Made by a program: the position numbers and the translations under genes | Shown here: one piece after another, positions 44,613 through 54,069 of the stretch | How the letters are laid out: each line of letters starts with the position of its first letter | Numbering within the stretch: the first letter of the stretch is position 1 | The notes under the pieces: generated by a model | What the model was told of the DNA's origin: nothing | Database searches by the model: none | What the model saw: the letters and a program-made list of their open reading frames with translations, nothing else | Assembly: GCF_011007365.1 (NCBI RefSeq) | Contig: NZ_WFKM01000003.1 | Span: forward strand, 372,001 to 436,000 | Length of the DNA stretch: 64,000 bases | DNA from: Sphingobacterium sp. xlx-96 | GTDB lineage: Bacteria > Bacteroidota > Bacteroidia > Sphingobacteriales > Sphingobacteriaceae | Direction of reading: 5' to 3'

Positions 44613-44628
44613 TCTTTGTTCTTTTTTT

Positions 44629-44636
44629 CAAAAATA
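44629..44636 (-). promoter_or_regulatory. -7 promoter box of gcvH
   Basis: TATTTTTG on the minus strand, 16 bp before the ATG. Confidence 0.55.
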
Positions 44637-44684
44637 TCATTAACAATTGACATTACCAAAAGCGATTATATGTATTTTTAGAAT

Positions 44685-45881
44685 ATGAACAGCCAAATTG
44701 CAAAGCTTTACGAAATAAGCCGAAAGGAAAGTCGGTTAATCATTGGTCTTATGTCTGGAACCTCTTTAGATGGTCTCGATATTGCACTCTGCAAAATTCG
44801 AGGGAGTGGCTTTGACACTGAATTGGATATTCTTCATTTTGAAACATTACCTTATGAAGACCAGTTCAGAACATATATCCGAAAGATCTTTGCAAAGACT
44901 GAAATAAACCAACAAGATCTCTGCGGCATCAACCCTTATGTGGCGATTACGCACTCGAAACTTATCAATCAAGCGTTAACCCAGTGGGGAATTGATACAA
45001 TGGAAGTTGATCTGATAGCCAGTCATGGACAAACTGTATATCATGCTCCTCAAATACTAACGAAGGACTATAATCTCCCAAACAGCACACTTCAGATCGG
45101 AGACGGGGACCACATAGCTGTTCACACCGGAATCATTACCTTATCCGACTTCCGACAGAAACATATTGCGGCAGGAGGAGAAGGAGCTCCTTTAGCAGCC
45201 TATGGTGATTTCCTTTTATTCACTGATACAACTGAAACTCGAATATTACTCAATATCGGAGGCATTTCGAATTTCACTTTCCTTCCCAACAAAGGTTCAT
45301 CGAGCCAAGGATTTGCAAGCGACCTCGGTCCTGGAAATACGATGATGAATCAATATATGTTTAAAAACTTCGGTGTAGAAATGGATGCAAACGCGATGAA
45401 GGCGCAGTCAGGAAAGGTCAATGACAGGCTACTTCTTCATTTGTTAAAAGAAGATTTCTTAGATCTAGCTTTTCCAAAGACAACAGGTCCAGAACTCTTC
45501 AACCTCAGCTATCTCCAAAGAAAAATAGAGGAAGCAAATTTAGACAAGCTGTCTCACGAAGACATCATGGCTACACTCAATATGTTCTCTGCCAAAGCTA
45601 TCGTTCAAGGAATTAGGAAGGTGTCCACAGGCCTAGATAATATCGCCGTATATGTAAGTGGCGGAGGCATACATAATCCTCTTTTGATGAAAAATATCCG
45701 TACCGAATTGCAGACTGTAAAAGTCGCTTCAATGGATGAGATAGAAATGAATCCTGATGCCAAAGAAGCCTGTCTGTTTGCCATATTGGCAAATGAAACT
45801 GTTGCAGGAAGCCCCGATCATGTTTCTTGGCTAAAAGACTCGCCCGCTGTATGCATGGGTAAAGTTAGTTTCCCCTACTAA
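44685..45881 (+). CDS. anmK: Anhydro-N-acetylmuramic acid kinase
   Basis: A 398-residue AnmK, which opens the anhydro ring and phosphorylates anhydro-MurNAc recovered from the cell wall. Motifs: G-L-M-S-G-T-S-L-D-G-L-D near the start, S-H-G-Q-T-V-Y-H, L-N-I-G-G-I-S-N, D-L-G-P-G-N, and S-G-G-G-I-H-N. A -7-like box with A instead of G (TATTTTTA) is only 4 nt before the ATG, a weaker example of the close-promoter pattern. The last 4 bases overlap the convergent DUF2461 gene. Confidence 0.95.
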   Translation: MNSQIAKLYEISRKESRLIIGLMSGTSLDGLDIALCKIRGSGFDTELDILHFETLPYEDQFRTYIRKIFAKTEINQQDLCGINPYVAITHSKLINQALTQWGIDTMEVDLIASHGQTVYHAPQILTKDYNLPNSTLQIGDGDHIAVHTGIITLSDFRQKHIAAGGEGAPLAAYGDFLLFTDTTETRILLNIGGISNFTFLPNKGSSSQGFASDLGPGNTMMNQYMFKNFGVEMDANAMKAQSGKVNDRLLLHLLKEDFLDLAFPKTTGPELFNLSYLQRKIEEANLDKLSHEDIMATLNMFSAKAIVQGIRKVSTGLDNIAVYVSGGGIHNPLLMKNIRTELQTVKVASMDEIEMNPDAKEACLFAILANETVAGSPDHVSWLKDSPAVCMGKVSFPY

Positions 45882-46546
45882 AGCTCTACATCGATTGCTT
45901 CTTGAATGAATTTCTTAAGGGGATAAATTCTTTTGCAAAACCCTATAACCTGCTGTAGAGCATCTGCTTGGGTGAGATCCTCATTTGCTAGTGATTGATG
46001 GATGATAAAGCTTTTCAGCTTGAGAACTTCAATATTCGGATCTTCTGACGAATATCCTGCGGGAGGTCTACTAAGCTTGTCTTCTTGGGAAAGATCAGAA
46101 ATCTTCCATTGGCCATTTTGCAACGCCTCCTCCAGCGCTTTATAATTATAATCAATCTCTTGTCGGATCGCATCAAGATGTTCCTTTTTAGGGCGCCAAT
46201 ATCCAGCAGCTATAAACGAATTCTGAGGTTCAATATGAATGTAGTACTCCGGGCCCTCAAGCTTCCTGCCATCTATAGAGATACCGGCTGCAAGCCAAGA
46301 CTTATAAGGAGATTTATCTTTAGAAAAACGTACATCTCTATAAATCCTAAACATACATTTAGCTGCTTTAATATCCGTATTGATCAATGGATCGAACTTT
46401 GACAACTCGGCAATCATTGCTTCGATGAATAACTTTACATTCTGCAAAGCCTCATCGTAATGATCTTTATGTTCCTGAAACCACTCTCTTGAATTATTTG
46501 CTTTAAGTCCCGAAAGAAAATCGATTGTTGTTGCTGAAATATTCAT
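45878..46546 (-). CDS. DUF2461 family protein
   Basis: A 222-residue soluble DUF2461 (TIGR02453-type) protein: F-L-x-x-L-x-x-N-N-S-R-E-W-F near the start, then M-F-R-I-Y-R-D-V-R-F-S-K-D-K-S-P-Y-K, and Y-Y-I-H-I-E-P with W-R-P-K-K-E. No catalytic function is established for the family. The end overlaps the anmK stop by 4 bp on the opposite strand. Confidence 0.92.
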   Translation of the reverse strand: MNISATTIDFLSGLKANNSREWFQEHKDHYDEALQNVKLFIEAMIAELSKFDPLINTDIKAAKCMFRIYRDVRFSKDKSPYKSWLAAGISIDGRKLEGPEYYIHIEPQNSFIAAGYWRPKKEHLDAIRQEIDYNYKALEEALQNGQWKISDLSQEDKLSRPPAGYSSEDPNIEVLKLKSFIIHQSLANEDLTQADALQQVIGFCKRIYPLKKFIQEAIDVEL

Positions 46547-46665
46547 ATGTAGATAATTATCTTAGACGAGCTCGCAAGCTCGGTTTGACTTTTAATGGTC
46601 ATATGGAATATCCAAAGTATATTATGCACGTTTTTGTGCAGTTCTGCTACATGGATATTTCATAA

Positions 46666-47466
46666 CTATTGTATCATTAACAGAAACAAAAACACCAAAG
46701 GAGCAGCCATCAACAGACCATCGAAACGATCTAAAAACCCACCATGTCCCGGCAAAATATTACCCGAATCCTTTACCCCCAAACTACGCTTTAACATAGA
46801 CTCTACCAAGTCACCTAACGTGCCGAATACACCTATAATCAACGCCATAAATGCCCACTCCCATTTAGCTAAGGAGCCAAAATACTGCTCCAGGTTGAAG
46901 GCAATAGCCATAGCAAATACAACTCCACCGATAAAACCTTCCCAGGTTTTATTAGGAGATATCCGCTCAAACAACTTACGCTTACCAAAGCTTCGACCAG
47001 CAAGGTAAGCACCTGTATCATTAGACCAAAGGATCAACAAGAAACCAAGAGGAATATAATAGTTAAAAGTTCCTTTCACAAAGCCCAATGCCACAAAAAA
47101 CAAAAATGGGATCCCTGCATAAATAATCCCTAACAAGGTATATGCAATATCATTAAATGGAAATAAACGCTTTTGGAACAAAGCGGCAATAAACAATGCC
47201 GAGAAAAAAGGAACAAATAACCAAACTTTGATAAAAGGGATCAACCCTATGCAATGCAAACCTACAAGGCCGGCCAAGATTGCCATAGCAAGAAGACCTA
47301 ATACCACCATCGGTTTTACTTCTTCTCTACGGACTATACCGTAAAATTCAAATAGACACCAAAGTCCGATCAAGGAAAAAAAACATACAAAAACAGCTTG
47401 CCCTAATAGATGGGCTCCAATCAATACTGCTATAAAAAAGAAACCTGTAATTGCTCTAGTTAACAT
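46666..47466 (-). CDS. cdsA: Phosphatidate cytidylyltransferase
   Basis: A 266-residue integral membrane enzyme making CDP-diacylglycerol from phosphatidic acid and CTP. The CdsA signature is seen as S-N-D-T-G-A-Y-L-A-G-R-S-F-G, I-S-P-N-K-T-W-E-G-F-I-G-G, and G-D-L-V-E-S-M-L-K-R ... K-D-S-G. About seven helices. Third gene of the leftward group CPBP protease, DUF2007, cdsA; it overlaps DUF2007 by 11 bp. The 120 bp downstream contain weak inverted repeats but no clear terminator. Confidence 0.95.
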   Translation of the reverse strand: MLTRAITGFFFIAVLIGAHLLGQAVFVCFFSLIGLWCLFEFYGIVRREEVKPMVVLGLLAMAILAGLVGLHCIGLIPFIKVWLFVPFFSALFIAALFQKRLFPFNDIAYTLLGIIYAGIPFLFFVALGFVKGTFNYYIPLGFLLILWSNDTGAYLAGRSFGKRKLFERISPNKTWEGFIGGVVFAMAIAFNLEQYFGSLAKWEWAFMALIIGVFGTLGDLVESMLKRSLGVKDSGNILPGHGGFLDRFDGLLMAAPLVFLFLLMIQ

Positions 47467-47686
47467 CGTCTCCTACTGTATTAGCTCCTTCACCAGCTTC
47501 AATTAACTTCAATGCTTGCTCCTCCAAGTCCTCATGGACATACAGTTCTATCCTGCCGAACAAATAAGAAGAATCCTGCTTATTCATCGCGACAGACGGT
47601 ATTTCATTTTCCACCAGCATCTGCTTCACGATCTCTGCTTCGATAGCACTACTGTATATCTTAATCTTTTTCCAACCCTTCTCCAT
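47456..47686 (-). CDS. DUF2007 small protein (putative signal transducing)
   Basis: A 76-residue DUF2007 protein: W-K-K-I-K-I-Y-S-S-A-I-E-A-E-I-V-K-Q-M-L then an N-E-I-P-S-V-A-M-N-K region and an acidic C-terminal helix. The family is a small ferredoxin-like fold of unknown role, often next to CDP-alcohol or membrane enzymes. It shares one base with the CPBP gene and 11 bp with cdsA, so all three are translationally coupled. Confidence 0.88.
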   Translation of the reverse strand: MEKGWKKIKIYSSAIEAEIVKQMLVENEIPSVAMNKQDSSYLFGRIELYVHEDLEEQALKLIEAGEGANTVGDDVN

Positions 47687-48600
47687 TATACTTCTTTATT
47701 TTTTGAAATTTTATAAAACCATACGCCCAACAATATTGTTAGCATCAAGCTGCCAATATACACAAATATTGTATAGCTCTCGTATGTTTGCAAATCGGCA
47801 TATGTCTTCCCTTGTCGTGTATAAACAAAGGCTATTACAGCAACAGTGGCATTATTAACAAAATGTGCCAATATAGGAATCCAGATATTCTGCGTCCAAA
47901 CAAACATATATCCAAAAAATACACCTAAGAGCATACGCGGAAAAAAACCAAAAAACTGTACATGTATAGCGCTGAAAACAAGAGCTGACACCCATACGGT
48001 AAGGTGATAGTTTTTTGTCAATCGCTGGATCATATGCATCAAGGATCCACGGAAATAATATTCTTCTGCGATAGCAGGCATCGCCGCCATGACAATGATA
48101 TTGGCAACTAGGAACTCCCAACTATCGACCATAACTATCCGCTCTGTCAATACAGCCATGCTATCTTCCTGCGTTCGCATCCACACTTCTATTTTATTCC
48201 AACTCTCAGGTAATGTCATCGTCATGTTTGCTTCGCCAATTAATTGCATGATAGGACCAAAAGCAAATAACAACGCAGCAGCAACAACATATGGCAACCA
48301 GACCCTTTTATTCTCAGTGGGAAAATAATTAAAATAGGGTTCAAGTCTCTGCAACACAAGGGCAGGTAATAAAAAGGTTCCGAAAGAACTGGAAACCAAT
48401 AGGGCGTATAAAAAAAAAGGGCGATCAGCAAAAGAAGATAAATCTCCTCCACTGTCTAATATTTCTCCCCCCCACCCATTTGAAAAGACACCAAGGATAA
48501 GCACTAATAACTGGACAACAACACTACATCCTAGTGTAAGTCCCAATAAAATCACGAAAGAGCTCCATGGTCCATTGGGTTTACCAACATATTGATTCAT
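47686..48600 (-). CDS. CPBP family intramembrane metalloprotease
   Basis: A 304-residue membrane protein with the CPBP/Abi (CAAX prenyl protease-like) motifs: E-E-Y-Y-F-R-G (motif 1, Glu pair and Arg), F-S-A-I-H-V-Q-F-F-G (motif 2, His) and H-F-V-N-N (motif 3). About eight helices. Such proteins process or protect other membrane proteins; substrate unknown. A -7-like box ending in A (TAACTTTA) is 4 nt before the ATG. Confidence 0.9.
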   Translation of the reverse strand: MNQYVGKPNGPWSSFVILLGLTLGCSVVVQLLVLILGVFSNGWGGEILDSGGDLSSFADRPFFLYALLVSSSFGTFLLPALVLQRLEPYFNYFPTENKRVWLPYVVAAALLFAFGPIMQLIGEANMTMTLPESWNKIEVWMRTQEDSMAVLTERIVMVDSWEFLVANIIVMAAMPAIAEEYYFRGSLMHMIQRLTKNYHLTVWVSALVFSAIHVQFFGFFPRMLLGVFFGYMFVWTQNIWIPILAHFVNNATVAVIAFVYTRQGKTYADLQTYESYTIFVYIGSLMLTILLGVWFYKISKNKEV

Positions 48601-48630
48601 GGGCTAAAGTTACTTATTATTTAGAATAAG

Positions 48631-48653
48631 AAAAGGGGGCTAGGCCCCCTTTT
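48631..48653 (-). terminator. Terminator of tricorn copy 2
   Basis: Stem AAAAGGGGG/CCCCCTTTT (48631-48639 with 48645-48653) with a 5-nt loop just after the protease stop, read on the minus strand. Confidence 0.8.
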
Positions 48654-48660
48654 ATAACTT

Positions 48661-51600
48661 TTAATTAGCACGGTTTGGATCCGCTGGCTTTTTGACTTCT
48701 TGATATGGATAAGTCTTGATCTCATCTAGAAGAATCTTAACTGTTCTCTCTAACTGAGGATCTCTTCCTTCCAATAGATCCTTTGGCATTTGTTCGACAA
48801 AAACATCAGGTGCAACACCTTCATTTTCGATAATATAGTTACCCTTCAGATCGTATACTCCAAAATTGGGAGAGGTAATGCTACCACCGTCCAATAGTGG
48901 CGGATAGCCCGAAATACCAACCAATATCCCCATTGTCGTACGACCGACAAGCTTACCTAATCCTTTGAAACGGAACATATAAGGCATCATGTCTCCTCCA
49001 GAACCTGCATTTTCATTAATGATCATTGCCTTTGGTCCATAAATACCATTTCCAGGTGTTGTAAATGATCTTCCATCACGTATACCCCAGCCAGCGATAA
49101 GCTCTCTAGACAATAAATCAATGACGTAATCTGCAACAGAACCGCCTCCGTTGTTACGCTCGTCCAACAAAAGTGCCTTTTTGTCCATCTGTGAGAAATA
49201 ATATCTATTAAAATTAGTATACCCCTCTTGGCCCGTGTTCGGCATGTAGACGTAGGCAATCTGCCCATTACTTAATTGGTCTACTTTTTTACGATTCGTT
49301 TCGACCCAATCCATACGGCGCAATTCAATCTCATTCGCAAATGAAATAGGTCTCACGATAACCTCTTTAGCGCCGTCAAAAGAAGGCTTCGTGTTGATTT
49401 TCAAAACAACTTGTTTGCCTACTCTATTTTCCAATAGCTTGTATATACTTACAGCCGACGTAAGCTTTACCCCATCTACTGCGACAATATAGTTCCCCTC
49501 TTTAATATTTAATCCAGGCTCGGCCAATGGTGCCTTAAAGGAAGGATTCCAATCTAAACGGGTGAAGATTTTGTTGATCTTATAGTATCCATCTACTTGC
49601 TCTAAGTCGGCACCTAATGCTCCTGTACTCACGGATGGTGATGATGGCTGATCTCCGGGGTAAATATATGCGTGCCCCACGACCAACTCGCCCATCATCT
49701 CATTCAATAGGTATCCTAAATCTGAACGGTGATTGACGTAAGGTAAAAATTTCTCGTATTTCACCTTTACAGCATCCCAATTTGCGCCGTGCATATTTTC
49801 TACGTAGAAAAACTCTTTCTGCATCGACCACACCTCATTGAATACTTGCTTCCATTCGGCAGCAGGATCTACTTCGAATTTAAAGTTATCGATATTAACC
49901 TTTCCTGAACCTGGCGCTGGCTTTTGCCCCGCTGCAACGATAAAATAATCCCTGCCGGTTGTGTACATCATCTTTTTGCCATCTGCACTGATACGGAATC
50001 CCCGCGCATTCTCTACAAGGGCTTTATCCTCCATTTTGGAGAGATCGAAAGCCCCAATAGTACCTCCCCTCTGGTAGGTCAGCGTATTTTCGACACTGCC
50101 ATCCAATCTGTAGAAGTTGGCCGGAAGCGGTAAAGCCACAATACGATTATTAATATCACCAAAATCTACTTCCAACTTCTTCTCTACCGGTTTTGCGGCC
50201 GGCTTTGACTCTTTTTTAGTTTCTGGTTTTTTCTTATCTTTCTTATCAGCGACCTTCTCTTCTTTTTTAGGTTCTTCTACTTTATCTTCTTTTACTGTTT
50301 CCTCATCACTCTCGTTTTTAAGTAATGACGGTGTTTTTTTGGATAAGATAAATGCATAGACATTATACTGTGGATTGCGCTCGTAGGCAGACATATGTAG
50401 ACCAGAGTTCGTCAGCCCTGTATTCGTACTTGCGGTAAAGAAAAGATATTTCCCATCCTTACTAAAAGTAGGTTGTGCAGCGGCACTCATACCATCTGTA
50501 ATCTGATGTGTCTGTTTGGTCTTCAAGTTATACATAAATACAGCGCGGACACCATTGTTAAGACTCTTTACGTAAGAAATCCAATTGGAATCAAACGACC
50601 AAGATGGTTCAAAATGGTTACGTGTACGCCCGGTAATAGAAGCCAATTTATCAGAATCTACCAACACCACATTCTTTGTAACGATATCGACATAATATAG
50701 ATTTAAATGGGCATCATTGAAGAATAGCTTTTTACTATCTGGCGACCATGTGGGTTCAAAAAAGAATAAACCAGTACCTAAGTTGATATAAGTCGGTTCA
50801 TCTACGGCCTTTTGGTCACGGAGGACAAGCTGATACTTACCGCTTTTGTCCGAAAGATAGGAAACCCATTTTCCATTTGGAGACCAAGAAGGGAATCGTT
50901 CATGACTACCAACGGAATTAGAAATATTTCTTGCATCGCCTTTTTCCTTAGGAACTGAAACAATTTCACCTCGGCTCTCAAACAATGCACGTTGTCCTGT
51001 AGGAGAAATATCAAAGTTGCGGATATCATCTCTGAGATCTACATACTTTGATCTCTTGAACATAGGATCTGCTGTTACGGCGATATTCAACGCATTCACC
51101 TTATTTGATCCTAAATCAAGAATATGGATTCTTCCAGCATACTCGAATGTAAGTTCTTTGCCCACACCCTGCAAGGTACGAACATCGTAATCATTGTAAT
51201 TTGTAAGCTTCTCTACCTTTTTCGATTTGGTGTCGTAGCTATAGATATTTACAATCTTATCTCTATCGGATAAGAAGTAAATTTTCGACCCCAACCATAC
51301 CGGCCTTACATCATTACAGTTTTCACCTGGGATCACTTCTGTATTTTTAGTTTTGGTATCGAAGATCCATATAGACGGCATACCTCCTCCACGATAACGC
51401 TTGAAGGCCACACGATCCCGCTCTGTCGGATCAGCGTTTTTGATATATGCCCAGTACCGACCATCATCAGACGGTGTTCCTTGATATGCTTCAGGCATCA
51501 TCAACGGCGTAGAGTTCTCTGCGGCAATTCCTGTTTTGTATAATCGAGACCCCAGTGAGTACTGAAACTCACGTGTTGCCTGAAAATACACTTCATTGTT

Positions 51601-51957
51601 ATTCAACCATCCCCTCACCAAATCCACTGTCGGGTGAAACGTGATACGCTTTGGCTCACCACCTTCTACAGGAATAGTATATACATCTGTATTTCCGTCA
51701 TAATTACCTGTAAAAGCAATTTGCTTACCATCAGGAGAAAACATGGGGTTCATTTCGACTCCAGGATTGGTGGTTAGTCGACGTGGATTCTGCCCGCTTT
51801 TATCGGCAATCCAAATATCCCCACCATAGACAAATGTGACATGTGTCTTGCTAATGCTGGGATTACGCAACAGCAATGTTTCCTGTTGAGCATGAGCCGC
51901 AGACAGGCTACCGACAGCCAGGACTACGCTCAGTAAATTAGAGACTTTTTTTAACAT
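48661..51957 (-). CDS. Tricorn-type S41 protease, copy 2 (exported)
   Basis: A 1098-residue exported protease with the same domain order as the gene at 12606-15761: signal peptide ending A-H-A-Q, beta-propeller repeats (M-F-S-P-D-G-K-Q-I-A-F), a Lys/Glu-rich linker near residues 550-605, the C1 domain with V-V-G-H-A-Y, PDZ (~residues 760-845) and the S41 core with N-E-N-A-G-S-G-G-D. The active-site surroundings differ from copy 1 (S-G versus S-D after the catalytic Ser), so specificities probably differ. I start at the ATG at 51957; the frame is open to 51987 but the promoter box overlaps that part. Confidence 0.92.
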   Translation of the reverse strand: MLKKVSNLLSVVLAVGSLSAAHAQQETLLLRNPSISKTHVTFVYGGDIWIADKSGQNPRRLTTNPGVEMNPMFSPDGKQIAFTGNYDGNTDVYTIPVEGGEPKRITFHPTVDLVRGWLNNNEVYFQATREFQYSLGSRLYKTGIAAENSTPLMMPEAYQGTPSDDGRYWAYIKNADPTERDRVAFKRYRGGGMPSIWIFDTKTKNTEVIPGENCNDVRPVWLGSKIYFLSDRDKIVNIYSYDTKSKKVEKLTNYNDYDVRTLQGVGKELTFEYAGRIHILDLGSNKVNALNIAVTADPMFKRSKYVDLRDDIRNFDISPTGQRALFESRGEIVSVPKEKGDARNISNSVGSHERFPSWSPNGKWVSYLSDKSGKYQLVLRDQKAVDEPTYINLGTGLFFFEPTWSPDSKKLFFNDAHLNLYYVDIVTKNVVLVDSDKLASITGRTRNHFEPSWSFDSNWISYVKSLNNGVRAVFMYNLKTKQTHQITDGMSAAAQPTFSKDGKYLFFTASTNTGLTNSGLHMSAYERNPQYNVYAFILSKKTPSLLKNESDEETVKEDKVEEPKKEEKVADKKDKKKPETKKESKPAAKPVEKKLEVDFGDINNRIVALPLPANFYRLDGSVENTLTYQRGGTIGAFDLSKMEDKALVENARGFRISADGKKMMYTTGRDYFIVAAGQKPAPGSGKVNIDNFKFEVDPAAEWKQVFNEVWSMQKEFFYVENMHGANWDAVKVKYEKFLPYVNHRSDLGYLLNEMMGELVVGHAYIYPGDQPSSPSVSTGALGADLEQVDGYYKINKIFTRLDWNPSFKAPLAEPGLNIKEGNYIVAVDGVKLTSAVSIYKLLENRVGKQVVLKINTKPSFDGAKEVIVRPISFANEIELRRMDWVETNRKKVDQLSNGQIAYVYMPNTGQEGYTNFNRYYFSQMDKKALLLDERNNGGGSVADYVIDLLSRELIAGWGIRDGRSFTTPGNGIYGPKAMIINENAGSGGDMMPYMFRFKGLGKLVGRTTMGILVGISGYPPLLDGGSITSPNFGVYDLKGNYIIENEGVAPDVFVEQMPKDLLEGRDPQLERTVKILLDEIKTYPYQEVKKPADPNRAN

Positions 51958-51984
51958 AAAGATATTTTCAAGGTTATTGAACGA

Positions 51985-51992
51985 CAAAGATA
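51985..51992 (-). promoter_or_regulatory. -7 promoter box of tricorn copy 2
   Basis: TATCTTTG on the minus strand, 27 bp before the ATG at 51957. Confidence 0.55.
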
Positions 51993-52169
51993 TTTGATTT
52001 TATAGGAAGAAAAAGAGTTATATCCAAGTTGTTGCAATAAGATGTAAAATACCTCTCTATCAGAAACACTTCTCTAGAGTCTGCCCAGCTGGCGGATGAC
52101 AGATGAAAATCAAACTGGGGCCGTTGAAAAGGCAGCCCCATGAAATAATTATACACATATGAAATAAAC

Positions 52170-52199
52170 AAAAAAAAGGCTGTCCAAAATGAACAGCCT
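52170..52199 (-). terminator. Terminator of the nif3-zinc ribbon operon
   Basis: On the minus strand a 9-bp stem (AGGCTGTTC with GGACAGCCT, one G-U pair), 5-nt loop and an 8-T run. The 51993-52169 stretch between holds only a short G/C-rich inverted repeat near 52110-52140. Confidence 0.85.
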
Positions 52200-52226
52200 C
52201 TAATATTGTCTTGTAATTGACCACGA

Positions 52227-52961
52227 TTAATCTTCAGATGCGATCTCTTCGTCAACGATAATACGTCCACAGTGCTCGCAGATGATAATTTTCTTGCGTT
52301 GACGAATCTCTGATTGCAACTGCGCAGGAATCTTATTATGACATCCAGAACAACTATCACGTTCGATAGAAACTACAGCCAATCCGTTACGGTAAGAGCT
52401 GCGAAGTTTATTGTAAACCTTCAAAAGGCGCTCTTCGTTCTTACCAGCAGCGGTATCCGCTTTCTTCACCAACGCTTCTTCTTCAATCTGCGTCTCCGAT
52501 GTGATTGTTTCTAATTCTTGTTTTTTAACATCAAGTTCTCCTTTAGAGTAATCTAAATTCCCTTTTGTCTTTTCGTAAGCTTCTGTTTTATTTTTAATTT
52601 CAAACTCAGCTTCTTTGATACGTTTTTCACAAACTTGAATTTCTAGGCCTTGAATCTCAATCTCTTTGGATATCGCATCATACTCACGATTGTTCTTAAC
52701 CTCATTCAATTGACCTTCGTATTTTTTGATTGCAGACTGTGCATCTTTAATCATATTTTTACGTTTTACAATTGAATCCTCTAAGTCGTCTAGGTCAATA
52801 CGGATCTTTTCAAGACGCGTTTCTAACCCAGCCAATTCATCCTCCAAGTCGGCAACCTCTATAGGTAGCTCGCCACGTACTTGACGAATCTTATCTATCT
52901 TTGTGTGGATCGATTGCAATGCCCACAATGCTTGTAATTTTTGTTCTACGGTTTGTTCCAT
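52227..52961 (-). CDS. Coiled-coil zinc-ribbon protein (C4 type)
   Basis: A 244-residue protein: a long coiled coil over residues ~10-185 rich in Glu, Lys and Leu, then a C4 zinc ribbon with C-S-G-C-H-N-K-I-P and C-E-H-C-G-R-I. It belongs to the zf-RING_7/C4-type family found next to Nif3-like genes in many bacteria. The role is unknown; proposals include handling of nucleic acids. Its ATG overlaps the nif3 stop by one base (TAATG). Confidence 0.92.
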   Translation of the reverse strand: MEQTVEQKLQALWALQSIHTKIDKIRQVRGELPIEVADLEDELAGLETRLEKIRIDLDDLEDSIVKRKNMIKDAQSAIKKYEGQLNEVKNNREYDAISKEIEIQGLEIQVCEKRIKEAEFEIKNKTEAYEKTKGNLDYSKGELDVKKQELETITSETQIEEEALVKKADTAAGKNEERLLKVYNKLRSSYRNGLAVVSIERDSCSGCHNKIPAQLQSEIRQRKKIIICEHCGRIIVDEEIASED

Positions 52962-54058
52962 TAACTGTAGTATTTTATAGGATTTGTATCTATTTCTGTC
53001 AATAGAACAGCAAAGTTAACAAATTTTTTCTGAATAATCTCCAACAATAATTCTTGCGTAAATTGTTCGGATTCGAAATGCCCGATATCCGCAATTATTA
53101 GATCTCCCTCAGCGTCAAAAAATTCATGATATTTATAATCTGCAGTGACAAAAAGATCAGCTCCTGATCGCTTAGCCTCATTTAACAGAAACCCACCTGC
53201 ACCACCACAAACCGCTATACGCTCAATCGGCTGGCTCAACAGTTTGGTATGGCGAATTACATTTAGTTTTAGTCGATCTTTCAAATAGGGCAGAATGTCT
53301 GCTGTTGCTATAGGCTCAGATAAGTTACCAATTACTCCAGATCCCACTTGCTGTAGATTATTTTCCAACGCTACGATGTGATAGGCGACCTCTTCGTAAG
53401 GGTGTACTGCCAACATGGCGACCACGATACCACGTTCTGCTGGCGCTGGAAAAACAACTTCAATCTTAGTCTCTTCTACCCGCTCTTGCACACCGACTTC
53501 CCCTATGGCAGGTTTCGCTCCATCTAAAGGCCTGAACGTACCATATCCTGCAGTATTATAGCTGCATTGGTCGTAGTCGCCTATGCTACCGGCACCTGCT
53601 TCAAATAGTGCTTGACGAACCTGTTCGACATGAACTCGAGGGACATACACAACTAGTTTTTTCAGCAACCCCGATTTCGGACTTAGTATAGCTTGGTCTA
53701 TTAAGCCCAATTTGTCCGCTATTTTGGAACTGACACCGCCAGTTACATTATCCAGATTTGTATGTATAGCATACAGTGCAATGTTATTTTTTATTGCTTT
53801 TATCACCGTTCGCTCTACATAATTCTTATTATTGAATTTTTTCAGTCCTTTAAAAACAATGGGGTGATGTGAAATAATCAGGTTACACCCTTTGGCCATT
53901 GCCTCATCGACAACTTCCTCTGTACAATCTAGTGCTATCAATGCCTTATTAACCTCGTCATCCGGATGCCCGACAATTAGACCAGAATTGTCATACGATT
54001 CTTGATAAGAGAGAGGAGCTATCTGTTCAAGATATTGTGTTATTTCTTTTAGCTTCAT
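52961..54058 (-). CDS. Nif3-like dinuclear metal-centre protein (YqfO type)
   Basis: A 365-residue NIF3 family protein. The N-terminal NIF3 part has D-N-S-G-L-I-V-G-H-P, A-L-D-C-T, I-I-S-H-H-P-I-V-F and a central PII-like insert (residues ~130-235). The C-terminal part carries G-G-A-G-G-F-L and A-D-I-G-H-F-E-S-E. The His/Asp/Glu residues bind two metals in known structures. Members are candidates for GTP cyclohydrolase I-like (type 2) or regulatory functions; no firm role is established. Transcribed with the zinc-ribbon gene. Confidence 0.93.
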   Translation of the reverse strand: MKLKEITQYLEQIAPLSYQESYDNSGLIVGHPDDEVNKALIALDCTEEVVDEAMAKGCNLIISHHPIVFKGLKKFNNKNYVERTVIKAIKNNIALYAIHTNLDNVTGGVSSKIADKLGLIDQAILSPKSGLLKKLVVYVPRVHVEQVRQALFEAGAGSIGDYDQCSYNTAGYGTFRPLDGAKPAIGEVGVQERVEETKIEVVFPAPAERGIVVAMLAVHPYEEVAYHIVALENNLQQVGSGVIGNLSEPIATADILPYLKDRLKLNVIRHTKLLSQPIERIAVCGGAGGFLLNEAKRSGADLFVTADYKYHEFFDAEGDLIIADIGHFESEQFTQELLLEIIQKKFVNFAVLLTEIDTNPIKYYS

Positions 54059-54069
54059 ACGATTCGCAT

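Noticed and set aside
46547..46665. Inverted repeats between DUF2461 and cdsA as a terminator
   Set aside because: Short stems (CGAGCT/AGCTCG and a GGAATATCCA-type pair) without a T-run on the strand that would need it.
51974..52360. A 128-codon minus-strand frame overlapping the zinc-ribbon gene end
   Set aside because: It covers the terminator of that operon and overlaps conserved coding sequence in another frame.
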